Below, piece after piece: positions 55,822-64,000 of a stretch of DNA of 64,000 nucleotides (its first letter is position 1; each line of letters begins with the position of its first letter). The notes beneath the pieces were generated by a model that was not told the DNA's origin, searched no databases, and saw nothing but the letters and a program-made list of their open reading frames with translations. Position numbers and translations under genes: made by a program. The stretch spans positions 191,251 through 255,250 of the forward strand of contig JAVHLR010000001.1 in assembly GCA_031082005.1 (NCBI GenBank). Reading direction: 5' to 3'. The DNA is from Patescibacteria group bacterium (GTDB lineage Bacteria > Patescibacteriota > Patescibacteriia > 2-12-FULL-60-25).

Positions 55822-55852
55822 GACCCGGTCTCGCGAGATAGCGTGCCGGGTC
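55822..55852 (-). terminator. Terminator hairpin after the 55891-56394 gene
   Basis: GACCCGG...CCGGGTC. Confidence 0.6.
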
Positions 55853-55890
55853 GGTTAGGTATGAAAGTTTTTTTGCCCTGTCGTGTCGGG

Positions 55891-56394
55891 TCAGGCGACC
55901 CACTGAACGGGCAGTTCGAGCGGCTGCATGAGCCAGCGCTCAAAGTGCGCTTTGACCTCTTGGTAGGTGGCGGCTTCGAACTGCACCCGCCAGCATCCTG
56001 GCGCATCGACATCAGGCACCCAGGCCGGATTCGGGTTGTTCATGCTGATGCGTTGTTCGCCTTTGGCCGTATCCTTCCACCAGAATACGACAGTTATCTT
56101 ACGCCTCTCGCGCTGGATCGACGCGAACAGTATCCGATCGTGCGGCACAATCTCCCACCAGCGGAAGTCCTCGATGGTACAGGCGTGTGACTCTGCGATT
56201 TTCGAGAAGCGTCGCAGTATCTTGGCCTGTTCTTCGACCCCGGGGAGTTCTTTGAGGAACGCCATGAGGTGTTTTGGATAGTCAGGCGGCGCAAGTCTTC
56301 CGTCAATCAGCCGCTTGTAGATGTCGCCGAAGACCTTGGTATCGTCGAGTTCGCACCTGCACGCTTCGAGCACGCGGTCGGATTTAAAGAACAT
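55891..56394 (-). CDS. Hypothetical orphan protein
   Basis: GGAGAG SD before ATG 56394. Confidence 0.72.
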   Translation of the reverse strand: MFFKSDRVLEACRCELDDTKVFGDIYKRLIDGRLAPPDYPKHLMAFLKELPGVEEQAKILRRFSKIAESHACTIEDFRWWEIVPHDRILFASIQRERRKITVVFWWKDTAKGEQRISMNNPNPAWVPDVDAPGCWRVQFEAATYQEVKAHFERWLMQPLELPVQWVA

Positions 56395-56467
56395 GTTCAC
56401 TCTCCTCGAACGATATTCTACCTCATGCGTGCCGATGCAGACGAAAGATATGTTGACACAAATTTTA

Positions 56468-56511
56468 AACCCGGCAGCGAGGATGCAGATCTTGTCTGCT
56501 GCTGCCGGGTT
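56468..56511 (-). terminator. Terminator hairpin after the pentapeptide-repeat gene
   Basis: AACCCGGCAGC...GCTGCCGGGTT. Confidence 0.75.
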
Positions 56512-56539
56512 CACGAGTTGTGGGCGGAAGGATCTCACC

Positions 56540-56974
56540 CTACTTGGGGTCGCGCATCGACTCTGCGATGGCGGCGAGGATGACGCGTTGTGCCTTGGGC
56601 TCTATCGTTGCTCCGCAGAAGCAGGCTGTCTCGATGCCTTCGACGCCACGGAATTCTACCCCGGTGAGATTCGCGCTACTGAAGTCCGCTCCGGAGATAC
56701 ACGCGCCTCCTAGGGTAGCCCCGCACAAGTCGGCGCCTATCAGATTCGCCGCCACCAAATCGGCATCCTCCAGTGCAGCGCTTTTCAGGCAGGCACCACG
56801 AAGGTCGGCTCTGTGGAGGTTGACCCCGGACAGACGCGCACCTTCGAGATGACAATTCGAGAAATCCGCTCCTGACAGGTCGATTTCCGCAGAATCATGG
56901 CGCACGTTGTCTCGCCAAACTCCGAAATCCTTGACCGAACGCTTGAGCATCTCGACCAATCTTTCATCTGCCAT
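56540..56974 (-). CDS. Pentapeptide repeat protein
   Basis: Consecutive A(D/N)LxX repeats: IDLSGADFSNCHLEGARLSGVNLHRADLRGACLKSAALEDADLVAANLIGADL. Confidence 0.9.
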   Translation of the reverse strand: MADERLVEMLKRSVKDFGVWRDNVRHDSAEIDLSGADFSNCHLEGARLSGVNLHRADLRGACLKSAALEDADLVAANLIGADLCGATLGGACISGADFSSANLTGVEFRGVEGIETACFCGATIEPKAQRVILAAIAESMRDPK

Positions 56975-57126
56975 GGTTCGTTCCTTCCTTTCTTGGGTTG
57001 TGAGGAACGGAATAAAATAGCGTAAAACAGGTAAAAAGTCAACCTTTTCACCCTAAGACGCCGATGATTGGTCGCTGACGGTATCTTCCATTGACTTTTT
57101 GGCCTATTTTCCGTATTCTGCGAGGC

Positions 57127-59145
57127 ATGAACGTATCTGATTTGGCCCGTCGTTTGAAGGTGACCCCGCATGAACTCCTGGAGAAACTCCCGGCGCTCGG
57201 TTTCGATATCGGTGGTCGCGCTATCAAAGTCGATGATATGGTCGCCGACCGTATCATGAAGAAGTGGTTCGAGAACGAACGGCGTGAACGTTTGCGCAAC
57301 TCGCTCTTATCCTCATCCGTCCTGCGACCCGGCGAGGTAGCGGCGCCACGTCAGCTCAAAGAAATCTTATTGCCGCAGGTTTTGGTGGTGCGTGATTTGG
57401 CCGGCAAACTCGGCCTGCCTGTGACCAAGGTCATCCAACAGCTCATGAAAGCAGGCATCCTGGCTTCACAGAACGAGCGCTTGGATTTTGAGACAGCCGC
57501 CATCATCGCGGAAGAGCTTGGTTTCAAGGCGAATCTCGAAGAGGGCAAAAAAGAAGACGCCATTGAGACAGTGCAGGCACTGGATCGCGTGAAAGAACTT
57601 TTTGCCGCTGAAGTCGAGGAAAACCTTAAGCCGCATGCTCCGGTCGTGGTGGTCATGGGCCACGTGGACCACGGCAAGACGAAGCTGCTAGACGCCATCC
57701 GCCGTACCAACGTCGTGGACAAGGAAGCCGGCGGCATCACCCAACACATCGGCGCGTATCAAGTCGTGCGTAAAAATCGCGCCATGACTTTCATTGACAC
57801 TCCAGGTCATGAGGCTTTCACCATCATGCGCTCACGCGGCGCCAAGGTCGCTGACATCGCCATCCTTGTCGTCGCAGCTGATGACGGTGTGCAGCCGCAG
57901 ACCAAAGAAGCCATCAACATCATCAAAGCTGCGCACTTGCCCTTCATCGTCGCGCTGAACAAGATGGACAAGCCCGAAGCCGATCCGGATCGCGTCTTGG
58001 CCCAATTGAACGAAGCTGGCGTATCGACCGAAGCTTGGGGCGGCGATGTTCCGTTGGCCAAGATCTCGGCCAAGAGTGGCCTGGGCATCGACGACATACT
58101 CGAAGTCATCCTGCTTGTCGCCGATCTGAACGCGGACAAGATACGTGCCAATCCTGACCGCTTAGCTGTCGGCACTATCATCGAATCGCATTTGGATAAG
58201 GGCGAGGGTCCGGTCGCGACTGTCCTGGTCCAGGCCGGCACTTTACATCGCAACGATTACATCGGCATCGGAGGAGCGGCTTATGGCCGCGTCCGCGCCA
58301 TGCGCGACTGGACGGGAAAGAATTTGGATGAAGCGCCGCCCGGAACGCCGGTGAAGCTGCTTGGTTTCAAGGTTCTGCCCGCTGTCGGAGACATCTTGGA
58401 AGTCCCGGCTGATCCCAAATTGCTCGAAGCCAAGAAAGCGAAGACCTCCATGCAGGTCGCGACCCAATTGACGGCGACCAAGACGATGAAGGCCGAAGGG
58501 GAAGAGGAAAACAAGAAAAAGACACTCTACGTCATCCTGAAATGCGACACGCTCGGTTCGCTCGAGGCGCTGCTCGGGATGTTCGAAAAATTCCAGCACG
58601 ATGATGTCGGCGTCGAGGTCATCCAGAAAGGCTTGGGAAACGTCAACGAGAACGACATCACCCGTGCCGAGAGTTCCCAACCGGCCGTCGTGTATGCCTT
58701 CAACGTCGCTATCTTGCCGCAGGTATCTGTTTTGGCGCGCGAGAAAAAAGTTGACGTCAAGGAATTCAAAATCATCTACGAACTATTCGATGACGTCATC
58801 AAGCGCCTCAATATCCTCGTTCCTCCGGAAGTGATCCGCACTCCGCTCGGGACATTCGAGACGGTCGCCATCTTCCGCACCGAACCTGGACGCATGGTCG
58901 TAGGCGGCAAAGTCAGGGAAGGAAAAGTCGTCAATAACGCCAAGATACGCGTGTGGCGCGGAGAGGATCCTATCGGCGAAGGCGTCGTCGATTCGATCCA
59001 AATCGGCAAGCAGACCATGAAAGAAGCTGCCGGAGGCCAGGAATGCGGAATTTCCTTCAAAGGCAAGACAAAGATCCAGGTCGGCGACAAACTGGAGATT
59101 TACCACGAAGAGGTCAAAGAACGGAAAATCGCCGTTTCAAGATAA
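57127..59145 (+). CDS. infB: Translation initiation factor IF-2
   Basis: VVVMGHVDHGKTKLLDAIR, GGITQHIGAYQV, FIDTPGHEAFTIMRSRGA, ALNKMDKPEADPDRV. Confidence 0.97.
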   Translation: MNVSDLARRLKVTPHELLEKLPALGFDIGGRAIKVDDMVADRIMKKWFENERRERLRNSLLSSSVLRPGEVAAPRQLKEILLPQVLVVRDLAGKLGLPVTKVIQQLMKAGILASQNERLDFETAAIIAEELGFKANLEEGKKEDAIETVQALDRVKELFAAEVEENLKPHAPVVVVMGHVDHGKTKLLDAIRRTNVVDKEAGGITQHIGAYQVVRKNRAMTFIDTPGHEAFTIMRSRGAKVADIAILVVAADDGVQPQTKEAINIIKAAHLPFIVALNKMDKPEADPDRVLAQLNEAGVSTEAWGGDVPLAKISAKSGLGIDDILEVILLVADLNADKIRANPDRLAVGTIIESHLDKGEGPVATVLVQAGTLHRNDYIGIGGAAYGRVRAMRDWTGKNLDEAPPGTPVKLLGFKVLPAVGDILEVPADPKLLEAKKAKTSMQVATQLTATKTMKAEGEEENKKKTLYVILKCDTLGSLEALLGMFEKFQHDDVGVEVIQKGLGNVNENDITRAESSQPAVVYAFNVAILPQVSVLAREKKVDVKEFKIIYELFDDVIKRLNILVPPEVIRTPLGTFETVAIFRTEPGRMVVGGKVREGKVVNNAKIRVWRGEDPIGEGVVDSIQIGKQTMKEAAGGQECGISFKGKTKIQVGDKLEIYHEEVKERKIAVSR

Positions 59146-59251
59146 ACAAGAAAAAACGGTAAGGGCGTCCCGATGTCATTGGGGCGCCCTTTTTGGTGAA
59201 AAGAATCGGATTTAAATTTCTGCTCCATGTGGATATCAGGATATTTCCGCT

Positions 59252-59605
59252 GTGTTGTCACGCCTTGCGCAAGCTCTATCGTACATGGTAGCTATAAAGT
59301 ATATGGAGGACGAATCTAAGCACGAGATTTTAGAGGCGATCAGTTTGCTGGCTGATAATGTTCAAAGCGTATCGGATCGCGTGGATGACCTATCTACACG
59401 GATGGGTAGAGTTGAAACTACAATGGTCACCAAGAGCTATCTGGACGATAAGCTCGCTGATTTGCGCGGCGATTTGATAGTTTTAGCCCGGAAGCAAAAT
59501 ACGAAGCTGAATATCTTGATCGAATCTTTGGTCGCCGAAGGCATATTGCCGCGGAAGGTCGCGGACAAGATTCTGGCCTTAGAACCTTTCCCTGAACTTG
59601 TTTAA
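59252..59605 (+). CDS. Small coiled-coil hypothetical protein
   Basis: Heptad-like ILEAISLLADNVQSVSDRVDDLSTRMGRVE; start uncertain. Confidence 0.6.
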   Translation: MLSRLAQALSYMVAIKYMEDESKHEILEAISLLADNVQSVSDRVDDLSTRMGRVETTMVTKSYLDDKLADLRGDLIVLARKQNTKLNILIESLVAEGILPRKVADKILALEPFPELV

Positions 59606-59654
59606 AAAATTGAAGCGGGCCGAGAGCATCGGTCCGCCTTTTGTGTCCGCCGGG

Positions 59655-59984
59655 TCAGCGGCTTTTCTTTTCGTCTTTCACTATATCCAACACCATCAGG
59701 AGCAGTATGAGCAACGTACACTGGCTGATGACCAAAAGGCCGACGGCCAAGTTGACGTTTTCGGCATTCTCACCGAGGGTCGGTCGGATATATATCCCGT
59801 AGATCGCCAATCCCGCCAATAAAGTGCTCACGAACAGCACCACGAAACTGTTGAACAGGAGAAAACGCGGTTGTCGTTTTTTCGGCGGCAATGTCGGCAG
59901 ACTGCTGTCCACCGAGTGCGGGCGCAAGCTGTCCATACGCTCCAGATCGATTTTCGGTGGAACCAAGGTCTGACCTCCTCGCAA
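59655..59984 (-). CDS. Small hypothetical membrane protein
   Basis: Two hydrophobic segments FVVLFVSTLLAGLAIYGIYI and VGLLVISQCTLLILLLMVL. Confidence 0.55.
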   Translation of the reverse strand: MRGGQTLVPPKIDLERMDSLRPHSVDSSLPTLPPKKRQPRFLLFNSFVVLFVSTLLAGLAIYGIYIRPTLGENAENVNLAVGLLVISQCTLLILLLMVLDIVKDEKKSR

Positions 59985-60073
59985 AAAAGGACTCTTCTGA
60001 CACTAGCAGACGGTAGCGTCCAGTCAAGAGTCGTTTGACCTAACTGCAGCCTCTTGATTAAATGCAGTCTGAT

Positions 60074-61051
60074 ATGAAGCTACTCATCACCGGCGGCGCC
60101 GGGTTCATCGGCTCGAATTTCATCCGCTATTGGCTGGAACAGCACTCCGAAGACCGAATCGTAAACTTGGATGCTTTGACGTACGCCGGCAACCTCGAGA
60201 ACCTGAAAGGCCTCGACGAATCGCGCCACTCGTTCATTCAAGGCGATGTCCGTAATCCGGAAGACGTCTCACGAGCGATGGATGATGTTGATGTCGTCGT
60301 ACATTTCGCTGCCGAATCGCACGTCGATCGCTCCATCGACGGTGGACGCGTCTTCCTCGAGACGAATGTCATCGGTACTTTCAATCTTCTCGAAGAAGTC
60401 CGTAGGCGTGAAAATCAGATCAAACGTTTCCATCACATCTCGACTGATGAGGTCTTCGGCAGTTTGAGCCTCGACGAACCGCGTCGCTTTGATGAACGCT
60501 CTCCGCATGATGCGCGCAGTCCATACTCTGCGTCCAAAGTCGCGGCTGAACATCTGGTCAGGGCTTATTGTCACACACATAATCTGCCGTTCACCATCTC
60601 CAATTGCTCAAATAACTACGGCCCTTATCACCACCCGGAAAAGTTGATTCCTCTCATGATAACTCGTGCTCTGCGCGACGAGCCCTTACCGGTGTATGGC
60701 GATGGTTTGAATATCCGCGACTGGATCCATGTCGCTGACCATTGCCGCGGTATCGAAGCGATCCTTCTGCGCGGAAAAGAGGGTGAGACGTATTGCCTTG
60801 GAGGGGATAGCGAAGTCCCGAACATCGAAGTCGTGAAAAGCATCTTGCGCCACCTCGGAAAACCGGAATCCCTGATCTCTTACGTCGAAGATCGCAAAGG
60901 CCACGACCGTCGCTACGCCATCGACTCGTCCAAGGCGCAGCGCGAACTCGGCTGGCAGCCGCAATATTCGTTCGAGGCAGGCCTTCAAGACACCATCAAT
61001 TGGTATTTGGCGAACCGCAGCTGGTGGGAACCTCTGCTCGCCAAAAACTAA
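60074..61051 (+). CDS. rfbB: dTDP-glucose 4,6-dehydratase
   Basis: LLITGGAGFIGSNFIRYWL, HFAAESHVDRSI, STDEVFGSL, YSASKVAAEHLVRAY. Confidence 0.95.
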   Translation: MKLLITGGAGFIGSNFIRYWLEQHSEDRIVNLDALTYAGNLENLKGLDESRHSFIQGDVRNPEDVSRAMDDVDVVVHFAAESHVDRSIDGGRVFLETNVIGTFNLLEEVRRRENQIKRFHHISTDEVFGSLSLDEPRRFDERSPHDARSPYSASKVAAEHLVRAYCHTHNLPFTISNCSNNYGPYHHPEKLIPLMITRALRDEPLPVYGDGLNIRDWIHVADHCRGIEAILLRGKEGETYCLGGDSEVPNIEVVKSILRHLGKPESLISYVEDRKGHDRRYAIDSSKAQRELGWQPQYSFEAGLQDTINWYLANRSWWEPLLAKN

Positions 61052-61086
61052 ACAAGTTCAGATAAATATGATAAGACTTTGGGGAT

Positions 61087-62697
61087 ATGAAAATCCTCAT
61101 TTTTGGGCGCGGATTCCTGGGGACGCGTATGGCAGAGGCCTGGTCTGACGCGGTTTTGTCTGATGCTAGGATTGATGATGCGGAAGCGGTCAAAAACGCC
61201 CTGGATGAGCACCGCCCAGATGTCGTGGTCAATGCTGCGGGCAAGACGGGCAAACCGAATATAGACTGGTGTGAAGCGCACCAAACAGAGACATTCCGCG
61301 GAAACACCATCGGACCTCTAGTCCTCGCTGAAACCTGCCAGACGCTCGGCATCCACCTGGTCCATCTCGGTACCTCGTATATATTCAATGGCCCGTCGCC
61401 CGATCCAGTCGGTTGGCGTGAAAACGATTTCGCCAACCCCGTCTCTTTTTATGCCCGCTCAAAATATTCGGCCGATATGGTCTTGTCGCGTTTGCCGCGC
61501 ACGGCAATAGTCCGAATCGGACCCCTTATCGATCCACTGCCCTCTCCTCGTAACTTGATCACTCGGCTTGTCTCATATGCCCAGGTCGCGGACGCAGCAT
61601 GCAGCGTGACCGTTGTCGCCGACCTCCTGGAGGTCGTTCACGCTCTGGCGGAACGCCGTGCGACCGGAACGTTCCACGCGGTCAATCCAGGGGCCTTGCG
61701 TTTCAAGGACCTGCTGGACGCCTACAAAGAAATCGTCGATCCCAGGCATCCGTTTGAGATGGTCCAGCCGGAAGATTTGTTGAACGACGGGTCAGTTACC
61801 AAGGCCCGTCCAAACCCGATTTTGCATTCCAAGCGTTTGGAAGAGCTTGGCATCCGTATGCGGCCGGTCAATAGTGTCCTACGTGAGGTGCTGGAGAAGT
61901 ACGCGAGAGAAAAAAGTTTAAGCTCTAAGTTCGGAACAGAAAATATGAATCAGCACAATACGCTGCCGCCGAAGCTGAGACGTATGAAAGGCGTCATCCT
62001 CGCCGGGGGCAAAGGCACGCGTCTCGCGCCGCTCACCAATATCACGAACAAACATCTTCTGCCCATCTACAACCAACCGATGGTCATGTATCCCTTGCAG
62101 ACGCTGCTTGATGCCGGCATCAAGGATATCCTACTCATCACCGGGCCCGATCATGCGCATCAATTCATCAAACTTTTCGGTTCGGGCAAGGCTCTTGGTT
62201 GCCACTTTAGCTACCGCATCCAGGATGAGGCTGGAGGTATCGCGCAGGCGCTGGGCTTAGCCGAGGATTTCGTGGGACAGGATAACTGCACCGTCATCTT
62301 GGGCGACAATGTTTTCGATGAGCCCGTGGCTTCCAGCCTCGCGTCTTTCTCGAGTGGCGCGTTGGCTTTCTACAAACCAGTCGAGAATCCGACAGAATAC
62401 GGCGTGATGGAGATCGACGAGATGGGTAATGTCCTGTCTATCGAAGAAAAACCTAAGCAACCGAAATCCAACCTCGCCCAAGTAGGGCTCTATGTCTACG
62501 ACCCGCACGTCTTCGACATCATCAAGACCTTGAAACCATCCGGCCGCGGAGAATTGGAGATCACTGACGTCAACAACCACTATCTCGCACAGCGCGAACT
62601 GAAGGCGCGCCGCATGGGCGGCATCTGGTGGGATATGGGGACGTTCCATGGCATGCAGGCTGCGAGCCAGCACTTCGCGCAAAAGGACAAAAAATAG
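61087..62697 (+). CDS. Fusion: RfbD-like NAD-dependent sugar-nucleotide reductase/epimerase + RfbA-like nucleotidyltransferase
   Basis: Single frame. N-half ILIFGRGFLGTRMAEAW, VNAAGKTGKPNIDWCE, YARSKYSADMVL; C-half MKGVILAGGKGTRLAPLTNITNKHLLPIYNQPMVMYPLQTLL. Confidence 0.93.
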   Translation: MKILIFGRGFLGTRMAEAWSDAVLSDARIDDAEAVKNALDEHRPDVVVNAAGKTGKPNIDWCEAHQTETFRGNTIGPLVLAETCQTLGIHLVHLGTSYIFNGPSPDPVGWRENDFANPVSFYARSKYSADMVLSRLPRTAIVRIGPLIDPLPSPRNLITRLVSYAQVADAACSVTVVADLLEVVHALAERRATGTFHAVNPGALRFKDLLDAYKEIVDPRHPFEMVQPEDLLNDGSVTKARPNPILHSKRLEELGIRMRPVNSVLREVLEKYAREKSLSSKFGTENMNQHNTLPPKLRRMKGVILAGGKGTRLAPLTNITNKHLLPIYNQPMVMYPLQTLLDAGIKDILLITGPDHAHQFIKLFGSGKALGCHFSYRIQDEAGGIAQALGLAEDFVGQDNCTVILGDNVFDEPVASSLASFSSGALAFYKPVENPTEYGVMEIDEMGNVLSIEEKPKQPKSNLAQVGLYVYDPHVFDIIKTLKPSGRGELEITDVNNHYLAQRELKARRMGGIWWDMGTFHGMQAASQHFAQKDKK

Positions 62698-62780
62698 CCA
62701 GTATGGGGAGTTTGGGGTACTTGCCTCATGTTTGCCTATGCAGTAGTCTTTCTTGACTGTTATTCGTAAACTTTATTTAT

Positions 62781-63104
62781 ATGGAAATCACTCTCACAGA
62801 CCAGAATTTCGATCAGGAAGTCATCAAATCAGCGACTCCGGTATTGGTTGATTTTTGGGCTCCCTGGTGCGGGCCCTGCCGCATGATGGCGCCGATCATC
62901 GAAGAGCTGGCTGAAGAAATAGATGGTTCGAAGCTCAAGATAGGCAAGCTTAACGTCGACGAGAACGGTGTGACCGCACAGCAGTTCAATATCATGTCTA
63001 TTCCGACCTTCCTCGTCTTCCAGGGCGGCAAAGTCGTCGACCAGTTCGTCGGCGGAATGACAAAGGCAGCTTTCAAGGACAAGCTGGCTAAATACATCGC
63101 TTAA
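62781..63104 (+). CDS. trxA: Thioredoxin
   Basis: VLVDFWAPWCGPCRMMAPIIEELA, SIPTFLVFQGGKVV. Confidence 0.97.
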   Translation: MEITLTDQNFDQEVIKSATPVLVDFWAPWCGPCRMMAPIIEELAEEIDGSKLKIGKLNVDENGVTAQQFNIMSIPTFLVFQGGKVVDQFVGGMTKAAFKDKLAKYIA

Positions 63105-63133
63105 TTTTCTCCGCAGGTCAGATGTAGCCATCT

Positions 63134-63161
63134 GTCATCCCGGGCCAGGACCCAGGATCTA
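63134..63161. repeat. Degenerate GTCATCCCGGGCCAGGACCCAGGATCT intergenic repeat
   Basis: Inverted repeat ending 10 nt before the trxB start. Confidence 0.55.
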
Positions 63162-63170
63162 GAAAAAAAT

Positions 63171-64000
63171 ATGGAAACTCGCAATCTCATCATCATCGGC
63201 TCCGGTCCGGCTGGTTACACTGCCGCTGTTTATGCTGCCCGAGCCGAACTCAAACCGCTCATGTTCGAAGGACGCGACCCGGGCGGCCAGCTCATGACCA
63301 CGACGGAAGTCGAGAATTTCCCCGGCTTTCCGCAAGGAGTCTTGGGTCCGGAACTGATGGCTAAGATGAAAGAGCAGGCGCAACGTTTCGAGACGGAAAT
63401 CATCTCCGATTTCGTCGAATCCGTCGATCTTTCTGCTCGACCATACAAAGTGGTGGCTGGCGGACAGACCTACGAGACGCGGAGCATCATCATCTCGACT
63501 GGTGCGACAGCACGCCGTCTTGGCTTGGAGTCAGAGAAAGCGCTGTACGGCAAAGGTGTCTCTGCCTGCGCCACTTGCGACGGTTTTTTCTTCAAAGGCA
63601 AGGTCGTGGCTATCGTCGGCGGAGGGGACAGCGCCATGGAAGAGGCGAACTTCCTCACCCGTTTCGCCGAGAGAGTTTACCTCGTCCACCGTCGCGACTC
63701 GTTCCGCGCTTCCAAAGCTATGCAAGAGCGGACTTTCAATAACCCGAAGATCGAGGTCGTATGGAATTCCGCTGTCGAAGACATCCTAGGTGTCGACGTC
63801 GGTCATGTCACGGGCGTGAAACTAAAAGACACGGTCACGGGCGAGACTCGAGAGATGGCGTTGGACGGAGTTTTCGCCGCCATCGGCCATGATCCCAATA
63901 CCTCGTTGTTCAAAGGCGTCATTGACCTGGACGAGAAGGGCTACATCAAGACCGTCCCTGGTTCGGCGCGCACGAATATCCCGGGAGTTTTCGCTGCCGG
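63171..64000 (+). CDS. trxB: Thioredoxin reductase (3' truncated by window)
   Basis: LIIIGSGPAGYTAAVYAARAELKPLMFEG, CATCDGFFFKGKVVAIVGGGDSAMEEANFL. Open to the window end. Confidence 0.94.
   Translation, partial: METRNLIIIGSGPAGYTAAVYAARAELKPLMFEGRDPGGQLMTTTEVENFPGFPQGVLGPELMAKMKEQAQRFETEIISDFVESVDLSARPYKVVAGGQTYETRSIIISTGATARRLGLESEKALYGKGVSACATCDGFFFKGKVVAIVGGGDSAMEEANFLTRFAERVYLVHRRDSFRASKAMQERTFNNPKIEVVWNSAVEDILGVDVGHVTGVKLKDTVTGETREMALDGVFAAIGHDPNTSLFKGVIDLDEKGYIKTVPGSARTNIPGVFAA

Noticed and set aside
1-64000. CRISPR array or prophage
   Set aside because: No regularly spaced direct repeats and no phage structural, integrase or cas-like genes were recognised; dispersed repeats are palindromic and irregularly spaced.

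Overview
The window looks like a stretch of a Candidate Phyla Radiation (Patescibacteria-type) bacterial chromosome. This is inferred from gene content and style, not from a search. Recognisable core genes (ileS, ruvA, truB, infB, proS, rny, pilT, HU, engB, maf, trxA/trxB, dTDP-sugar genes, split transketolase, rpe, rpiB, class II aldolase, two PfkB kinases) are interleaved with about 20 orphan genes. Most orphans carry their own strong SD and a GC-rich terminator-like hairpin, giving a cassette-like layout. Best leads: (1) two intergenic elements (25538-25631 and 44033-44122) that share a ~42-44 nt conserved core but have unrelated long inverted-repeat arms; (2) a three-gene cluster (29855-32829, minus) of a divergent J-domain/protein kinase fusion, a VWA protein and a pyruvate-kinase-like barrel; (3) an Elp3-like gene next to a Trm9/ALKBH8-like methyltransferase, suggesting a wobble-uridine modification pair; (4) intergenic-type palindromic repeats that appear inserted in frame in the Elp3-like gene, transketolase and possibly truB; (5) tandem orphan paralogues with near-identical hairpins overlapping the next gene's -35 box; (6) tandem CxxCxGxG proteins without J-domains. 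Names rest on motif recognition by eye; no database search was possible.
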